A stretch of 23,551 nt of DNA from positions 1 through 23,551 of the forward strand of contig RBZT01000319.1 in NCBI GenBank assembly GCA_003693705.1, read 5' to 3'. The notes below the pieces were generated by a model. It was not told the origin of the DNA, ran no database searches, and worked only from the letters and a program-made list of their open reading frames with translations. Of this stretch, positions 1-7,838 are shown in pieces; the first letter of the stretch is position 1; each line of letters starts with the position of its first letter. This stretch comes from Polymyxa betae (Eukaryota; Endomyxa; Phytomyxea; Plasmodiophorida; Plasmodiophoridae). Both the position numbers and the translations under genes were made by a program.

Positions 1-152
1 TTTCTACTTTTCAAAAGTTTCTTCTTTTTCAAAAAATTTGTCTTTTTTTTATCTGTTTTTCATTTTTTGATTGTTTTGAATTTTTGGAATTCTGAAAATC
101 TCTCCTTTTTTTTAAATTTCATCTTTTTTCTTGTGTTACGTTGCTGTTTCAG
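1..152 (+). other. T-rich stretch, likely intron 3' part
   Basis: This stretch is very rich in T and short A runs and has no coding appearance. It ends in TTGCTGTTTCAG at 141-152, a good polypyrimidine tract and 3' splice site, directly before phosphatase coding sequence. I read it as the 3' part of an intron whose 5' end is outside the window. The reading frame does run open through it, but the residues encoded before position 153 do not fit the phosphatase family. Confidence 0.5.
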
Positions 153-685
153 CGTAGTTTCGTGGAGATTTTCCTCTTGATTCTCTGTGTCCGAATGATG
201 TCTGTTCAGGTGTTCGTCGTACACGGCGGTCTGACCACCCGATCTAATATCAGCATCTCCGAACTGAATAGTCGCATCAATCGTCGGCAGCAGCCGTCCG
301 CTTCCGGACCCGATACGATCATGTTCGACCTGCTCTGGTCCGATCCGCAAGACGAACAGGGCGTCGGCCCATCGAAACGTGGCTCCCGAATCAAGAACTT
401 CGGCCCGGATATCACCGAATCGTTCCTCACGAGAAACAACGTCAAACTGATCGTCCGATCGCATCAGTCCGTCGATCAGGGATACGAAGTCAAACACGAC
501 GGTCGCGTTGTAACCGTGTTCTCGGCTCCGAACTGTAACGCCAACAGTCGTACTGGATCGTGTTGTCTGAAGTGTGGTCTGTAGACTGCGGGAAACAAAA
601 CCTGGCCGCGTACCTTTTGTTCGATCATGATCTGCGTGCGATCCCCTGCCAGTTTAAGGCCGTGGTAGGGCTGGCGGATTGTTAG
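153..685 (+). CDS. PPP-family Ser/Thr protein phosphatase, C-terminal part (5' partial)
   Basis: This encodes the last 160 residues of a metal-dependent Ser/Thr phosphatase of the PPP superfamily, closest in look to PP5-type enzymes. In order it shows VFVVHGGL (a metal-ligand His), FDLLWSDPQ, NFGPDITESFL, RSHQ (second metal-ligand His), GYEVKHDGR and VTVFSAPN. The exons are 153-534 and 585-685. A 50-nt intron, 535-584, begins GTAACG and ends CTGTAG. Without splicing the frame ends early as SAPNCNANS; with splicing it becomes the family-typical SAPNYCG and continues to a TAG at 683-685. The N-terminal catalytic motifs GDxHG and GDxVDRG are not in the window, so upstream exons must lie to the left. 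RSHQ rather than PP5-like RSHE resembles PP1. The family assignment is firm; the subfamily is inference. Confidence 0.88.
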
Positions 686-782
686 GGTTTCTCGGCCCTG
701 ATTTTTGCTGCAGGATTTTCCATCGGAGATGTGCTCGTTTCTGTAAATGTGATCCGGAGTTCATCTGAGTTAAATTTATTGC

Positions 783-788
783 AATAAA
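783..788 (+). promoter_or_regulatory. AATAAA poly(A) signal candidate
   Basis: A canonical AATAAA lies 98 bases past the phosphatase stop codon in an AT-rich stretch, and is a plausible polyadenylation signal for that gene. Usage of this hexamer in this organism is unknown. Confidence 0.4.
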
Positions 789-1015
789 GAATTGCTCGTG
801 ATTGGCTCGGCGAGATTTTTCAGTGAATATTGAGTGCTACGAAATGCAGTCTGAAGTTTGTCCCATTCTCGATCGATGGCAATGTGCTGGCCCTGTATTA
901 GGGTTAGGGTTTGCTGGTGTTATTTCATCCAATTCGAAAGTCGTTATGGATTTGATTGGCGGCAGCGATCGCCACGCACTCTTGATGGCAGAGCTCGACG
1001 ACCTCTGCCACATAA

Positions 1016-1707
1016 ATGGTGCAGCTCTTGGCCGCCACGACCAAGGCGATCGGTATCGAGACTACAGCGGACACCTCAGATGATCAAGCGCGTTGGATCA
1101 GAGCGCATATCTCCTACGTACTGGGCTGATCAAGGTCGTACACGACTCTCTAGATCCATTTCGAGCTCGAGCGGATCCTCATTCCTCGGTGGTCCGGAAA
1201 CTGTTCCGGAATCCGGATTTGGGTAAAACGGACCTTTTATGACGATGAGCGTGCTGTGACATCCAAACACAGTCTTTTCTGAGCCAAGCCGAAAGCCGCA
1301 GATTTCCGCAGGTCGGGGGCCAGCACGGCACCCCGTGACCGTTGAACAAGCACGCGCCCACTTTCAGATTCGTCCGCTGCTTGAGCCAGCACTGTGGCGG
1401 ATACAACCGCACCAGTACGACCTGCAGCGGTATGTGGTCGTACTGGGACTCCGGGGAGAGCTCCGTGATGCCCGCGCTGCTGACACCAACGGCGACCAGG
1501 CCGCAGCCGTTCCAACAGGACAGCGAGAGATTCAGATTTCAAAGCGCTAACCCGACACATTGCGCAGGAATGAAATTCTCCGATCTCAGTCTGGTCTCGA
1601 ATGTAACGTATACTTGGCGCAGGGGACAGACCGAGGGCCAGTACAGAAGTTACGACCGATTCGGAGTAGTTCCCCCGACTACCGCATTGAAATACCGTTT
1701 CTTGTAA
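1016..1707 (+). CDS. Unknown protein, four exons, Cys-containing C-terminal half
   Basis: I do not recognise this gene. The proposed exons are 1016-1117, 1154-1222, 1273-1334 and 1368-1707, with introns of 36, 50 and 33 nt (GTACTG..TCTAG, GTAAAA..CACAG, GTGACC..TTCAG). All junctions keep phase and give 573 nt, 190 residues. The last exon is the safest part: it has GC-rich third positions and encodes RCLSQHCGGYNRTSTTC, then WSYWDSG and NPTHCAGMKF. It has four Cys and two N-glycosylation-type sites (NRT, NVT), which suggests a secreted or luminal domain. Exon 1 starts at the first ATG after an in-frame TAA, but no clear signal peptide is visible, so the true 5' end may lie in a further upstream exon. 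The first two exons are less certain than the last. Confidence 0.5.
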
Positions 1708-2309
1708 GAGAATTTGTTAGGGATGGCTGTTAAGAAGGCAAAGCTGGTGATGGATGGCTCATCTCTTCGAACGGACGTTCACCATGAGATAGGCAGAGAG
1801 CCCATCCGCACATAGCGGAATACGATGTCAGGCTTTCTTACATTAGCAGTAGAGCAGCATATATTCATCAGAACATTTAATATCTCAAACTGAAAAGGCT
1901 CCGAATTAGTTTTATCTCAATGAGGGCATTCGTCAAAATCCCTCTAATAGGAGGAGTTAGAAAACTGAATTGCTGTTAGAAATCCCGTTTGGTTTGACAA
2001 ATATTCCAACATGACGACTTTGGGAAACTCTCAGCGATCGGATTCGAGCCTCTAGCAATGGAGGCCCGATATAGCCTTCTTCTAGATTAAATGAAATGAA
2101 GGCGTATTGGATTATATTGGGCAAACACGCTTCACGAAAAAATTTGAGGCAATACTGCATGCATATGTTTGGCAAGTTCCAAATGAATTCAATTCTGAAC
2201 TGCAATTTTTGGCGTGAAACCTGAGATTCATAAGTCTGTGCCTTGTTGAAGAACTTCGAGGAAGCCGTAATTGAATGCTAAAATCGCCTTCGTAGAGTTT
2301 TCGAGATAG
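1708..2309. other. Intergenic, nothing recognised
   Basis: About 600 bases lie between the preceding gene and the tRNA. Reading frames are short and broken and show no splice-consistent exon chain. An open minus-strand frame at 1957-2205 has no recognisable motif or codon preference. Confidence 0.4.
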
Positions 2310-2382
2310 GCTCTGCTAGCTCAGTCGGTAGAGCATTGGTCTAATAAGCCAAAGGTCGTCGGTTCGAGCCCGGCGCGGAGCA
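2310..2382 (+). tRNA. tRNA-Ile (anticodon AAT)
   Basis: A complete 73-nt cloverleaf. The acceptor GCTCTGC pairs with GCGGAGC (one T-G pair) and the discriminator base is A. The D arm is GCTC/GAGC. The anticodon arm is TTGGT/GCCAA around the loop CTAATAA, giving AAT at 2343-2345. The T arm is GTCGG/CCGGC with TTCGAGC loop. The internal Pol III promoters are present: the A box TAGCTCAGTCGG at 2317-2328 and the B box GGTTCGAGCC at 2361-2370. There is no intron and no encoded CCA. A34 would become inosine, the normal eukaryotic arrangement for tRNA-Ile. The gene appears intact. Confidence 0.96.
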
Positions 2383-2386
2383 TTTC

Positions 2387-2392
2387 TTTTTT
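2387..2392 (+). terminator. Pol III T-run after tRNA-Ile
   Basis: Six T residues follow the tRNA after a short TTTC, a standard RNA polymerase III termination signal placed a few bases past the 3' end. Confidence 0.8.
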
Positions 2393-2476
2393 GTTGTGGC
2401 CGATTCAGTTCTGAGCACCAAAAGGCAACTGTGCGTGATTAGAAGAACTGATCAAGAGACCGTTTTTATTCTCGAA

Positions 2477-3003
2477 TCAGTAACTGGAACGAAAATTTCG
2501 GATTGTATCGACCTTGTCTTCAAACAGCAGCCATTCATTTGTCAAATTCGCCGCTGCGTCAGCGAATAGGAACTCTGAGATCTTGCCCTTTGCTTTGGTC
2601 AGCTTATCTTCTACAATCGAAAGTTCCGTATCGATTTGGAAGCCAATATAGGTTTGGGAGGTTGATGGGCTTTGCCGTTTCTTGTAGTCAAGACTTGACT
2701 CCGAGTCTCTGTGCTTCTTGTTGAAAGAAAAGTTGGCTCCGACTTTCTTCGACTGCGTAATAACCAAGCCGAGAATGCTCTCGGTGTACTTTGAGCTGTG
2801 ATATCAAGTATTCATAGTTCAGCCAAAGTTGTACTATGAGTGCCTGCCGTACAAGCTCTGCACGAATAGTCCGTTGGAAAAATCGCAAAATGGCATCGGG
2901 GTCATCGAGGGAGCTCATACGCATGCCAAACTAATGTCAAAGTTTCTAGCAAAAGCATATTCTCGCCGCTGTTACATTTTGCGACACATGGTGAAAGCTG
3001 AGA
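2477..3003 (-). pseudogene. Reverse transcriptase relic of a retrotransposon
   Basis: On the minus strand, pieces of a reverse transcriptase palm domain follow in order but in shifting frames. Near 2950-3003 is an SFHHV motif, like the strand-A region of retroelement RTs. At 2688-2933 is FGM then FFQRTIRAELVRQAL, and then WLNYEYLI where the catalytic xDD box is expected, so the aspartate pair is lost. At 2477-2767 come SPSTSQTYIGFQID and EDKLTKAKGKISEF, like the region after the catalytic box (LGFxID..KL..). At least one frameshift (near 2760) and several stops in the FHHV part show the copy is dead. The element type is not fixed: the C-terminal wording recalls DIRS- or gypsy-like RTs, with no integrase or LTR seen. 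Confidence 0.6.
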
Positions 3004-3270
3004 ATCCAGTAAGGGAGTAGTAGAAAGGATAATTAGGCACATGGGCTCGAGTCCCTGTAGGATTGGGGGCTGGCGCCTACCTTAACTTATCGAGGCTCTA
3101 GGGCCGCTTATGATCAACAATTATCAAAATGGGTGAAATACTGTACAGCCCAGAAATCGTTAGTAGGGGCTCTGAAATCTATTTGGGTAATTTGCCAAAA
3201 CTTTCCAATCATGCGTCTTAAGACTAGAGCCGCCTGTTGACAAGAAAACTAGTCGAATCCAATCCAATCC
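2918..3270. repeat. Dispersed repeat A, copy 1 (decayed)
   Basis: This matches 21218-21710 at high identity in two blocks, about 2918-3008 and 3040-3270. Shared stretches include CATGGTGAAAGCTG, ACATGGGCTCG and ATCTATTTGGG. Copy 1 lacks about 16 bases present in copy 2 after CGAGGCTCTA, and carries stops in the frame that is open in copy 2. The left block overlaps the minus-strand RT FHHV segment, so the duplicated unit includes transposon sequence. No terminal repeats or target duplications were identified. Confidence 0.75.
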
Positions 3271-3330
3271 ACTTTTTCACGTAGATGCCAATCCGGTCTC
3301 ACTCTCAAGATTACACTAGTTAAATTTACT

Positions 3331-3450
3331 ATGTCCTGCTTTGGACGCTCTATCACTAAAGAGATTGTTGAGGATGCGCCCGCATCCGCTTCGGCAATGA
3401 ATCATGAAAACAATCACGATATCACTTTAAGTGAAATCTTTTCATTCTAA
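3331..3450 (+). CDS. Small ORF of 39 residues, uncertain
   Basis: An ATG-to-TAA frame of 39 residues, starting MSCFGRS and ending LSEIFSF, with a mixed acidic composition. It lies in the 535-base interval between repeat A and repeat B of copy 1, which has no counterpart in copy 2. It could be a short gene or an exon, but only the open frame supports it. The rest of 3271-3800 holds nothing I recognise. Confidence 0.2.
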   Translation: MSCFGRSITKEIVEDAPASASAMNHENNHDITLSEIFSF

Positions 3451-3804
3451 AATGACCACATTGATTACGACTGCCTTCTAACGTAGAAGCTTCATCATCA
3501 GTAAAAGACGTGTTACAAAACAAACGGGATCTGCATGAATGAAGTCGGATAACGCTTCAATCCAGTATGGAGCCCGTAGGCTATACTGATAGCAGTAGCT
3601 TTGGTTGTGTAAGATTTGAGTGTTTCCGAATTGTCTAGGGTTTGTTTAGGCACCAAAGAGCTAGAATGAGTTTACGATAGGCTGATTTGAGTACTCAACA
3701 TCAACTGTCAGTAATCCCTTGAAAAAATTGGTTTAGGGCAATATATGCTTCAGGTATTTATTTGCATGTTCAAAGCTTTTCGACAGTTTACAGATTCAGT
3801 AACT

Positions 3805-4700
3805 GAGTTTGCATCTGAGCAGGACATTGTCCAGTATGTCCAGGACAGTAGTTCTGTTGGAATTGATAATGATCTATATAATGCCCAAATGTATGAGTGA
3901 AATAATCCGCATCATTATTACAATGATGTTCAAGACAGTATAATATTGGATTTAGAGAATCTTGGAGATATTCACTCAGATCAGATGAATATATCAGATT
4001 CTGCTTCTTCAGGTAATTATCCATTAGCTGAAGACACTCCAATATGATCTTCTGTGATATATTCAGAAAATACAACTTCACTTGAACACAGTAATACCGT
4101 CTCAATTCCTTTCAGAGAATATCTCAATAGACAATGAGAAAGGCCTCTTCTATCACAAACTAGTTGTGATTTGATGGAGTATCTGTAATGGTCACTGACA
4201 ATGAGAGTCCCAAATCCGCACTTGCCATTGTGCCTCGAACAAAGCTTCCGAAAACGACTATGCAAAAACGGATTTCCCCATCGAGATTGAAAAGTCCGAA
4301 GATCATTCTGACAGCATATTCTAACACACAAAAGTACTGGGCAAAACGTCCGCGTTTGCCAACTTTGACAGCCTTCACGAATCAGGTTCAATTGCGGATC
4401 GATCATCTTGGCCCGAACTAATTTTAGGCATAAACTGGCCACCAATATCAACTTCTCTAACGTGGTCTTCGAAGATGAGATTTCCGAGATTTCGGTCAAT
4501 ATGAGCTGATCATCGAGAACGTTGATAATCACGGGGTCTTGTGGAACATATCTCGTGCTAATTGATGGTTTGAAAATGGTATTGTCTGTAACAAACGCGT
4601 ACTCGTCACCATCAGGCTGCTTTTTCTGAAAAATAGTTTCAGCGTCAGATTCCGTATTCAATATGAATAAAACTCACGAGAAAAGCGCACAAAGTAGTGT
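3805..4700. repeat. Dispersed repeat B, copy 1
   Basis: This aligns almost without a break with 21965-22860, about 18 kb downstream in the same orientation. Identical anchors include AGCAGGACATTGTCCAGTA and ATCATTATTACAATGATGTT. The minus strand holds family X gene X1. Beyond the X1 stop, the left 200 bases are a D/S/N-rich plus-strand reading that is open in composite between the two copies but broken by a different stop in each (TGA in copy 1, TAG in copy 2). Repeats A and B together suggest one segment of roughly 1.7 kb was duplicated and then altered internally. Confidence 0.85.
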
Positions 4701-4830
4701 AGTCTGTGATGTTCTCGACATCAAAATCAAACAATTTCGCAAATTCAGGTAAAGCCTTGAACACGCTCGAATTGAGATTATTTGGTGTTGATCGAATTTT
4801 TTTCTGGTTTACGGACGGATGTTCGTCTCT
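4017..4830 (-). CDS. Family X protein X1 (unknown function), partial 5' end
   Basis: I do not recognise the family. Two exons are clear: 4830-4678 and 4625-4017, separated by a 52-nt intron with consensus ends GTGAGT and TTTTCAG, phase 0. The first exon follows an in-frame TAG that forms a 3' splice site, so more exons lie upstream. It encodes a basic stretch (NQKKIRSTP) and then FDFDVENITDYTTLCAFL. The second encodes KKQPDGDEYAF, then INVLDDQLILTE, LEKLILVASLCLKL, CCQNDLRTFQSRWGNPF and a Cys-rich tail, 253 residues in all. The frame is intact. In-frame preservation of a 9-nt length difference against X2 supports coding on this strand. The downstream half looks helical and soluble, with no known catalytic motif. 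Confidence 0.6.
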
Positions 4831-4942
4831 CTATAGAGCAGGATGGTCAATACTTATGAGAGATGAAAGAACGATCTCGGACCTGATTCATAGACTGATC
4901 GGCAATTAGCAGTTTCGATGGGCATTCATATTCGGGACATCG

Positions 4943-5317
4943 CTAATGGAATGCCCAATGATTGAAGCGATTCCCCCAGGCTGTCTGAAACATTCGGAGA
5001 TCTTTCTGACAGCATTCCATGACACATCGCAATACAGGACGACACACCTCATAGATCCATTTCCGTATCGAGCAGCTTGCCTTTTTCAAAGGCCATTCGT
5101 ATTTCCGGGAAGCCCAGATCAGTTTCCGATACAGATTCGCTATCAGAATCAGCTTTTGTAATGCGCTCTGAGCATAACGGATTTGTTGGGTTTCGCCCAC
5201 ATACAGATCATGTCCATTGATATTGATAAACACTTGGCCGGTCAGAATGGAGCATAGACCTGCATCACCATCGGAATTTGAAAACAGGAAATGAAGTTCC
5301 GCAGGAGAACGGGACAC
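4943..5317 (-). CDS. Family X-like segment X4, possibly last exon of the ankyrin gene
   Basis: Residues SALQKLILIANLYRKL, RPVLRCVMECC and QKDLRMFQTAWGNRF align in order with X1 (LEKLILVASLCLKL, CPVLLCVRICC, QNDLRTFQSRWGNPF), though much more diverged. It ends at that point, without the Cys-rich tail of X1. It overlaps the last 53 bases of the ankyrin ORF in another frame. Two readings are possible. One is a 5'-truncated X copy that landed at the end of the ankyrin gene, with SDGDA matching PDGDE of X1. The other is a terminal exon of that gene: a 58-nt intron at 5260-5317 (GTGTCC..ATGCAG) joins NQDGR to LCSILTGQ in phase and would extend the protein to 730 residues. The sequence alone does not decide. 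Confidence 0.55.
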   Translation of the reverse strand: MSRSPAELHFLFSNSDGDAGLCSILTGQVFININGHDLYVGETQQIRYAQSALQKLILIANLYRKLIWASRKYEWPLKKASCSIRKWIYEVCRPVLRCVMECCQKDLRMFQTAWGNRFNHWAFH

Positions 5318-7193
5318 GTCCGTCCTGATTGCGGCAGTCGATAACGATACTGGGTAACGTTAACAACTGCGACACCAGCAGGAAATCGTTCTTTTGAAAC
5401 GCAACATGCAGAAAGTCGCATCCAGCGGTGCATCGTGCGAAAAGGCTCCGCGGCACTTCACTCGCCACCATGTAACGTAACAATTCCGGATTCCGTTCCT
5501 GTAACAGGTGACAGGTGACCGTAACGAAGCGCTCCCGATCCGTGTAAGCCATTTGAGAGAGAATGAAGCCGAAGCCAATCATACGGAGATTCCGATATGT
5601 AACGTAATAAAACGCTGTATGTCCGGAATTGTCCTGTACTGCAACGTCAAGGTTGCGGACTTGCATGACCGAGGCCAGAATTCCGGGGACCGCTGCCTTC
5701 GCAGCCCAGTGCAGGATCGTGTGTTTGTCGTGCCCGTAACGATGATTGATGATGTCCGTCAGGACTCCGGATTCCAGCAACAACTTCACATTTTGGTTGT
5801 CGGACTTGAGCGCAGATTGCTCCATATATGCGAACAGAGAATCGGGATTGGCGCGAATCAAGTCCGCGAATTTGTCAGCGGGCACGCGTTGTAACAGCAA
5901 ATTCAGTCTGACGCCGTGTTCAAAGAAACATGCAACCGCGGGCCTTCCGAAGTGCCGATCCCGACAGTCAAGATCAAGACCGGGGACTCGTAACAAAACA
6001 TTTAGAAATCGCCCATTTTCAAAGGCCGTATGTAGGAGCGGAGTGTCTCCGCCAAAACCGTTAATGAGGTCCGAGGCATAGGGCTGCGCACAAATGAACT
6101 CTAGGAACTCGACGACCGAGTCACTAAGCCAGGGTGCGCAGCGCATCACTTTATGTAACAGATCCGCAAACAGGTTCTTCTGGGAGAGAATAGCGTCACG
6201 GACTTGCGGGATCTGGACGAATGCGATCGCAAGGTCGCAGCGGTGGTCGTTGACCAGGAGATTTCGACAGAGTTCGGAAATTGCATGCAGAAATCCGCTA
6301 CGACCATCCAGGGAGGGTTTTCGTAGTAGCGGGTAGAGCTGCGGCAATAATTCAGGAGAGGGCTGCACACGGCGAATGAATTCCGTAAAATCGAATCGAA
6401 TTCCGTGACTGAGTAGATCGAGAAGAACATTGTAGCTCTTGAGCAAGTCAGGACTGCTCATACGGAGCAATTGTAACAGGCGGTTGGTGGAGGAAACGTT
6501 GTGTGGGAAAGCTGACGCAACCAGCTCACGGATTTCACGGACTACATGGTCCGGGATACCATGGTCCGCAAGATTCGGTGTCTGCTCCAATATGTGGTGA
6601 ACCTTGTCAACAGCCTCCATCATATTCTCGTGGCAGCTGACGGAGGGAGGTTGCGACCACTGAGGGCAGGCTCCGGCTACAAACTGCCGCGGACATTTCC
6701 GGAGATCCGCTCCGATGATCACGTCGCCGAACACTGCAACTTGATCCATCAATACATTCAGAATCTCGACCTTCTCCGCATCGAGCAGTTCCTCGCAATC
6801 CAGCAGGCGGTCATACAGGCCCAGGGCCTCGGCGTGGGACATGTCATGGATGGAATGATCGCGATGACCGCGTATGTGGTTGAGATAAGCGGGGACATGG
6901 TGGGCGAGAGCGGCGCCGTAGACGGAATGATGAAAGAGGCGGAGTGGCTCAAGAAGAGGCTGCAGCAGGTGGTGAAAATATCGAGAAGTGAGAATCAGGC
7001 GGGCGATCGAGCCGCGGTCCGTAATGTGGAAGCTGATCTTCAGGACCAGCACCGGAGGCAGGTTGCCCAGGCCTTCGGACTCGCAGGGGGTCATGTTGTC
7101 CGGCCAGGCTGCGCCCAGTACGCCCAGAACCAGACACAGGGACACGAACGACGACAGCATGATTGTAAAGTGGAGGCGATCCATTGATTCCAT
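5265..7193 (-). CDS. F-box and ankyrin-repeat protein with N-terminal hydrophobic segment
   Basis: This is an uninterrupted ORF of 642 residues from the first in-frame ATG at 7193 (numbering below starts one residue earlier, at a GTG). Residues 8-30 are hydrophobic (TIMLSSFVSLCLVLGVLGAA), like a signal peptide or anchor. Residues 44-86 read as an F-box: LPPVLVLKI, then LARL-like spacing and LTSRYFHHLL. Ankyrin-type repeats occur near 382-412 (GDTPLLHTAFENG), 489-535 (HTILHWAAK, DNSGHTAFYY) and 592-626 (DFLHVAF, IDCRNQDGR). The middle is Leu-rich and helical. F-box proteins usually recruit substrates to SCF ubiquitin ligases in the cytosol or nucleus, so a secretory leader is odd. An ATG at 7094 (residue 35) would give a protein without it. 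The end may be spliced to the next exon (see X4). Confidence 0.75.
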   Translation of the reverse strand: MESMDRLHFTIMLSSFVSLCLVLGVLGAAWPDNMTPCESEGLGNLPPVLVLKISFHITDRGSIARLILTSRYFHHLLQPLLEPLRLFHHSVYGAALAHHVPAYLNHIRGHRDHSIHDMSHAEALGLYDRLLDCEELLDAEKVEILNVLMDQVAVFGDVIIGADLRKCPRQFVAGACPQWSQPPSVSCHENMMEAVDKVHHILEQTPNLADHGIPDHVVREIRELVASAFPHNVSSTNRLLQLLRMSSPDLLKSYNVLLDLLSHGIRFDFTEFIRRVQPSPELLPQLYPLLRKPSLDGRSGFLHAISELCRNLLVNDHRCDLAIAFVQIPQVRDAILSQKNLFADLLHKVMRCAPWLSDSVVEFLEFICAQPYASDLINGFGGDTPLLHTAFENGRFLNVLLRVPGLDLDCRDRHFGRPAVACFFEHGVRLNLLLQRVPADKFADLIRANPDSLFAYMEQSALKSDNQNVKLLLESGVLTDIINHRYGHDKHTILHWAAKAAVPGILASVMQVRNLDVAVQDNSGHTAFYYVTYRNLRMIGFGFILSQMAYTDRERFVTVTCHLLQERNPELLRYMVASEVPRSLFARCTAGCDFLHVAFQKNDFLLVSQLLTLPSIVIDCRNQDGRVPFSCGTSFPVFKFRW

Positions 7194-7314
7194 CACGGTC
7201 CGCTGCGCACTTCTTCAGTCCGCGAAGGGACTACCGAACGCGATTCATTTCAAAATTTTAATCTCTATTATGCTTAGGAACTTTTCTGTATCTTCTTTAT
7301 TTTTAGATAATTAG

Positions 7315-7548
7315 TCAAATAAATGGCCGAAGAGATAGGAAAGATGCGGGCCTGGGAGGCCGTGACTGTAGAGAGTGAGGCAAATCTGACGCTTTTGCCA
7401 GACATTTGGAGACAATGCCGCGAACGACATCGGCCAATGTCTGCAGCCGGGACTTAAACTCATCGGACTCAGTGTGCTGGACGAGGCAGCGGCGATCGAC
7501 TCGGGCTGAACGGGGTGCGGCTCGGTTCTTGACTGCGGCGGCAAACAA
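7315..7548 (-). CDS. Small ORF of 77 residues, uncertain
   Basis: This frame lies upstream of the ankyrin gene on the same strand. It has GC-rich third positions and contains an amphipathic helix-like stretch, SDEFKSRLQTLADVVRGIV. It starts MFAAAVKNRA and ends LSLRPFI. A second frame on the same strand is also open here, so the evidence is weak. It could be a small gene or an upstream exon. Confidence 0.3.
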   Translation of the reverse strand: MFAAAVKNRAAPRSARVDRRCLVQHTESDEFKSRLQTLADVVRGIVSKCLAKASDLPHSLQSRPPRPASFLSLRPFI

Positions 7549-7838
7549 CGTCGACGTGCGCCGATGAAAGATATTTGGGTTATGAAAGATATTTGAGCTT
7601 ATAAAATAATTTATTATCTACGGCCGTTGGAGGCAGGCCGGCCCTGGCCAGGCGGGGCTACCTGGCAGGGGGTCGGATCGGGGGGCTCACATCGCGGCTC
7701 CCGGCAGAAAATACCTCCGCCACCCCGGCAATGGGCAGAGGAAAAGCGCACCCGATCTCTTGGGGAGCTGGAAGTCGAATTCTTGTTTTTGTCGTCATGA
7801 GTCCTCATTACATTTTTCGATTGTGTTGTCCGATCTAT
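7549..7838. other. Region upstream of the BTB gene
   Basis: This holds a tandem pair of ATGAAAGATATTTG (about 7564 and 7582) followed by TATAAAA at 7600-7606, then a GC-rich stretch (7621-7740). The TATA-like site and AT-rich block are a possible core promoter for the BTB gene, though about 240 bases from its start codon. Confidence 0.3.

Noticed and set aside
141-584. Unspliced 147-codon frame over the phosphatase ending ..NCNANSRTGSCC
   Set aside because: The last residues do not fit the family. Removing 535-584 gives the canonical SAPNYCG and a longer natural end. The TTG start lies in an intron-like T-rich stretch.
898-912. TTAGGGTTAGGGTTT, telomere-like
   Set aside because: Only two and a half units; short runs of this kind, and CCCTAA inside the carbonic anhydrase gene, occur by chance or as minor interstitial motifs.
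1237-1560. 107-codon minus frame and 71-codon plus frame (1335-1550)
   Set aside because: The neighbouring plus frame continues to 1707, has the Cys and NxT pattern of a secreted domain, and joins upstream exons in phase. The others stop early.
5508-6336. Several 80-128-codon plus-strand frames
   Set aside because: They are shadows of the ankyrin gene on the other strand.
6546-7187. 213-codon plus-strand frame
   Set aside because: It is antisense to the F-box/ankyrin ORF, has no recognisable motif and mirrors its codon structure.
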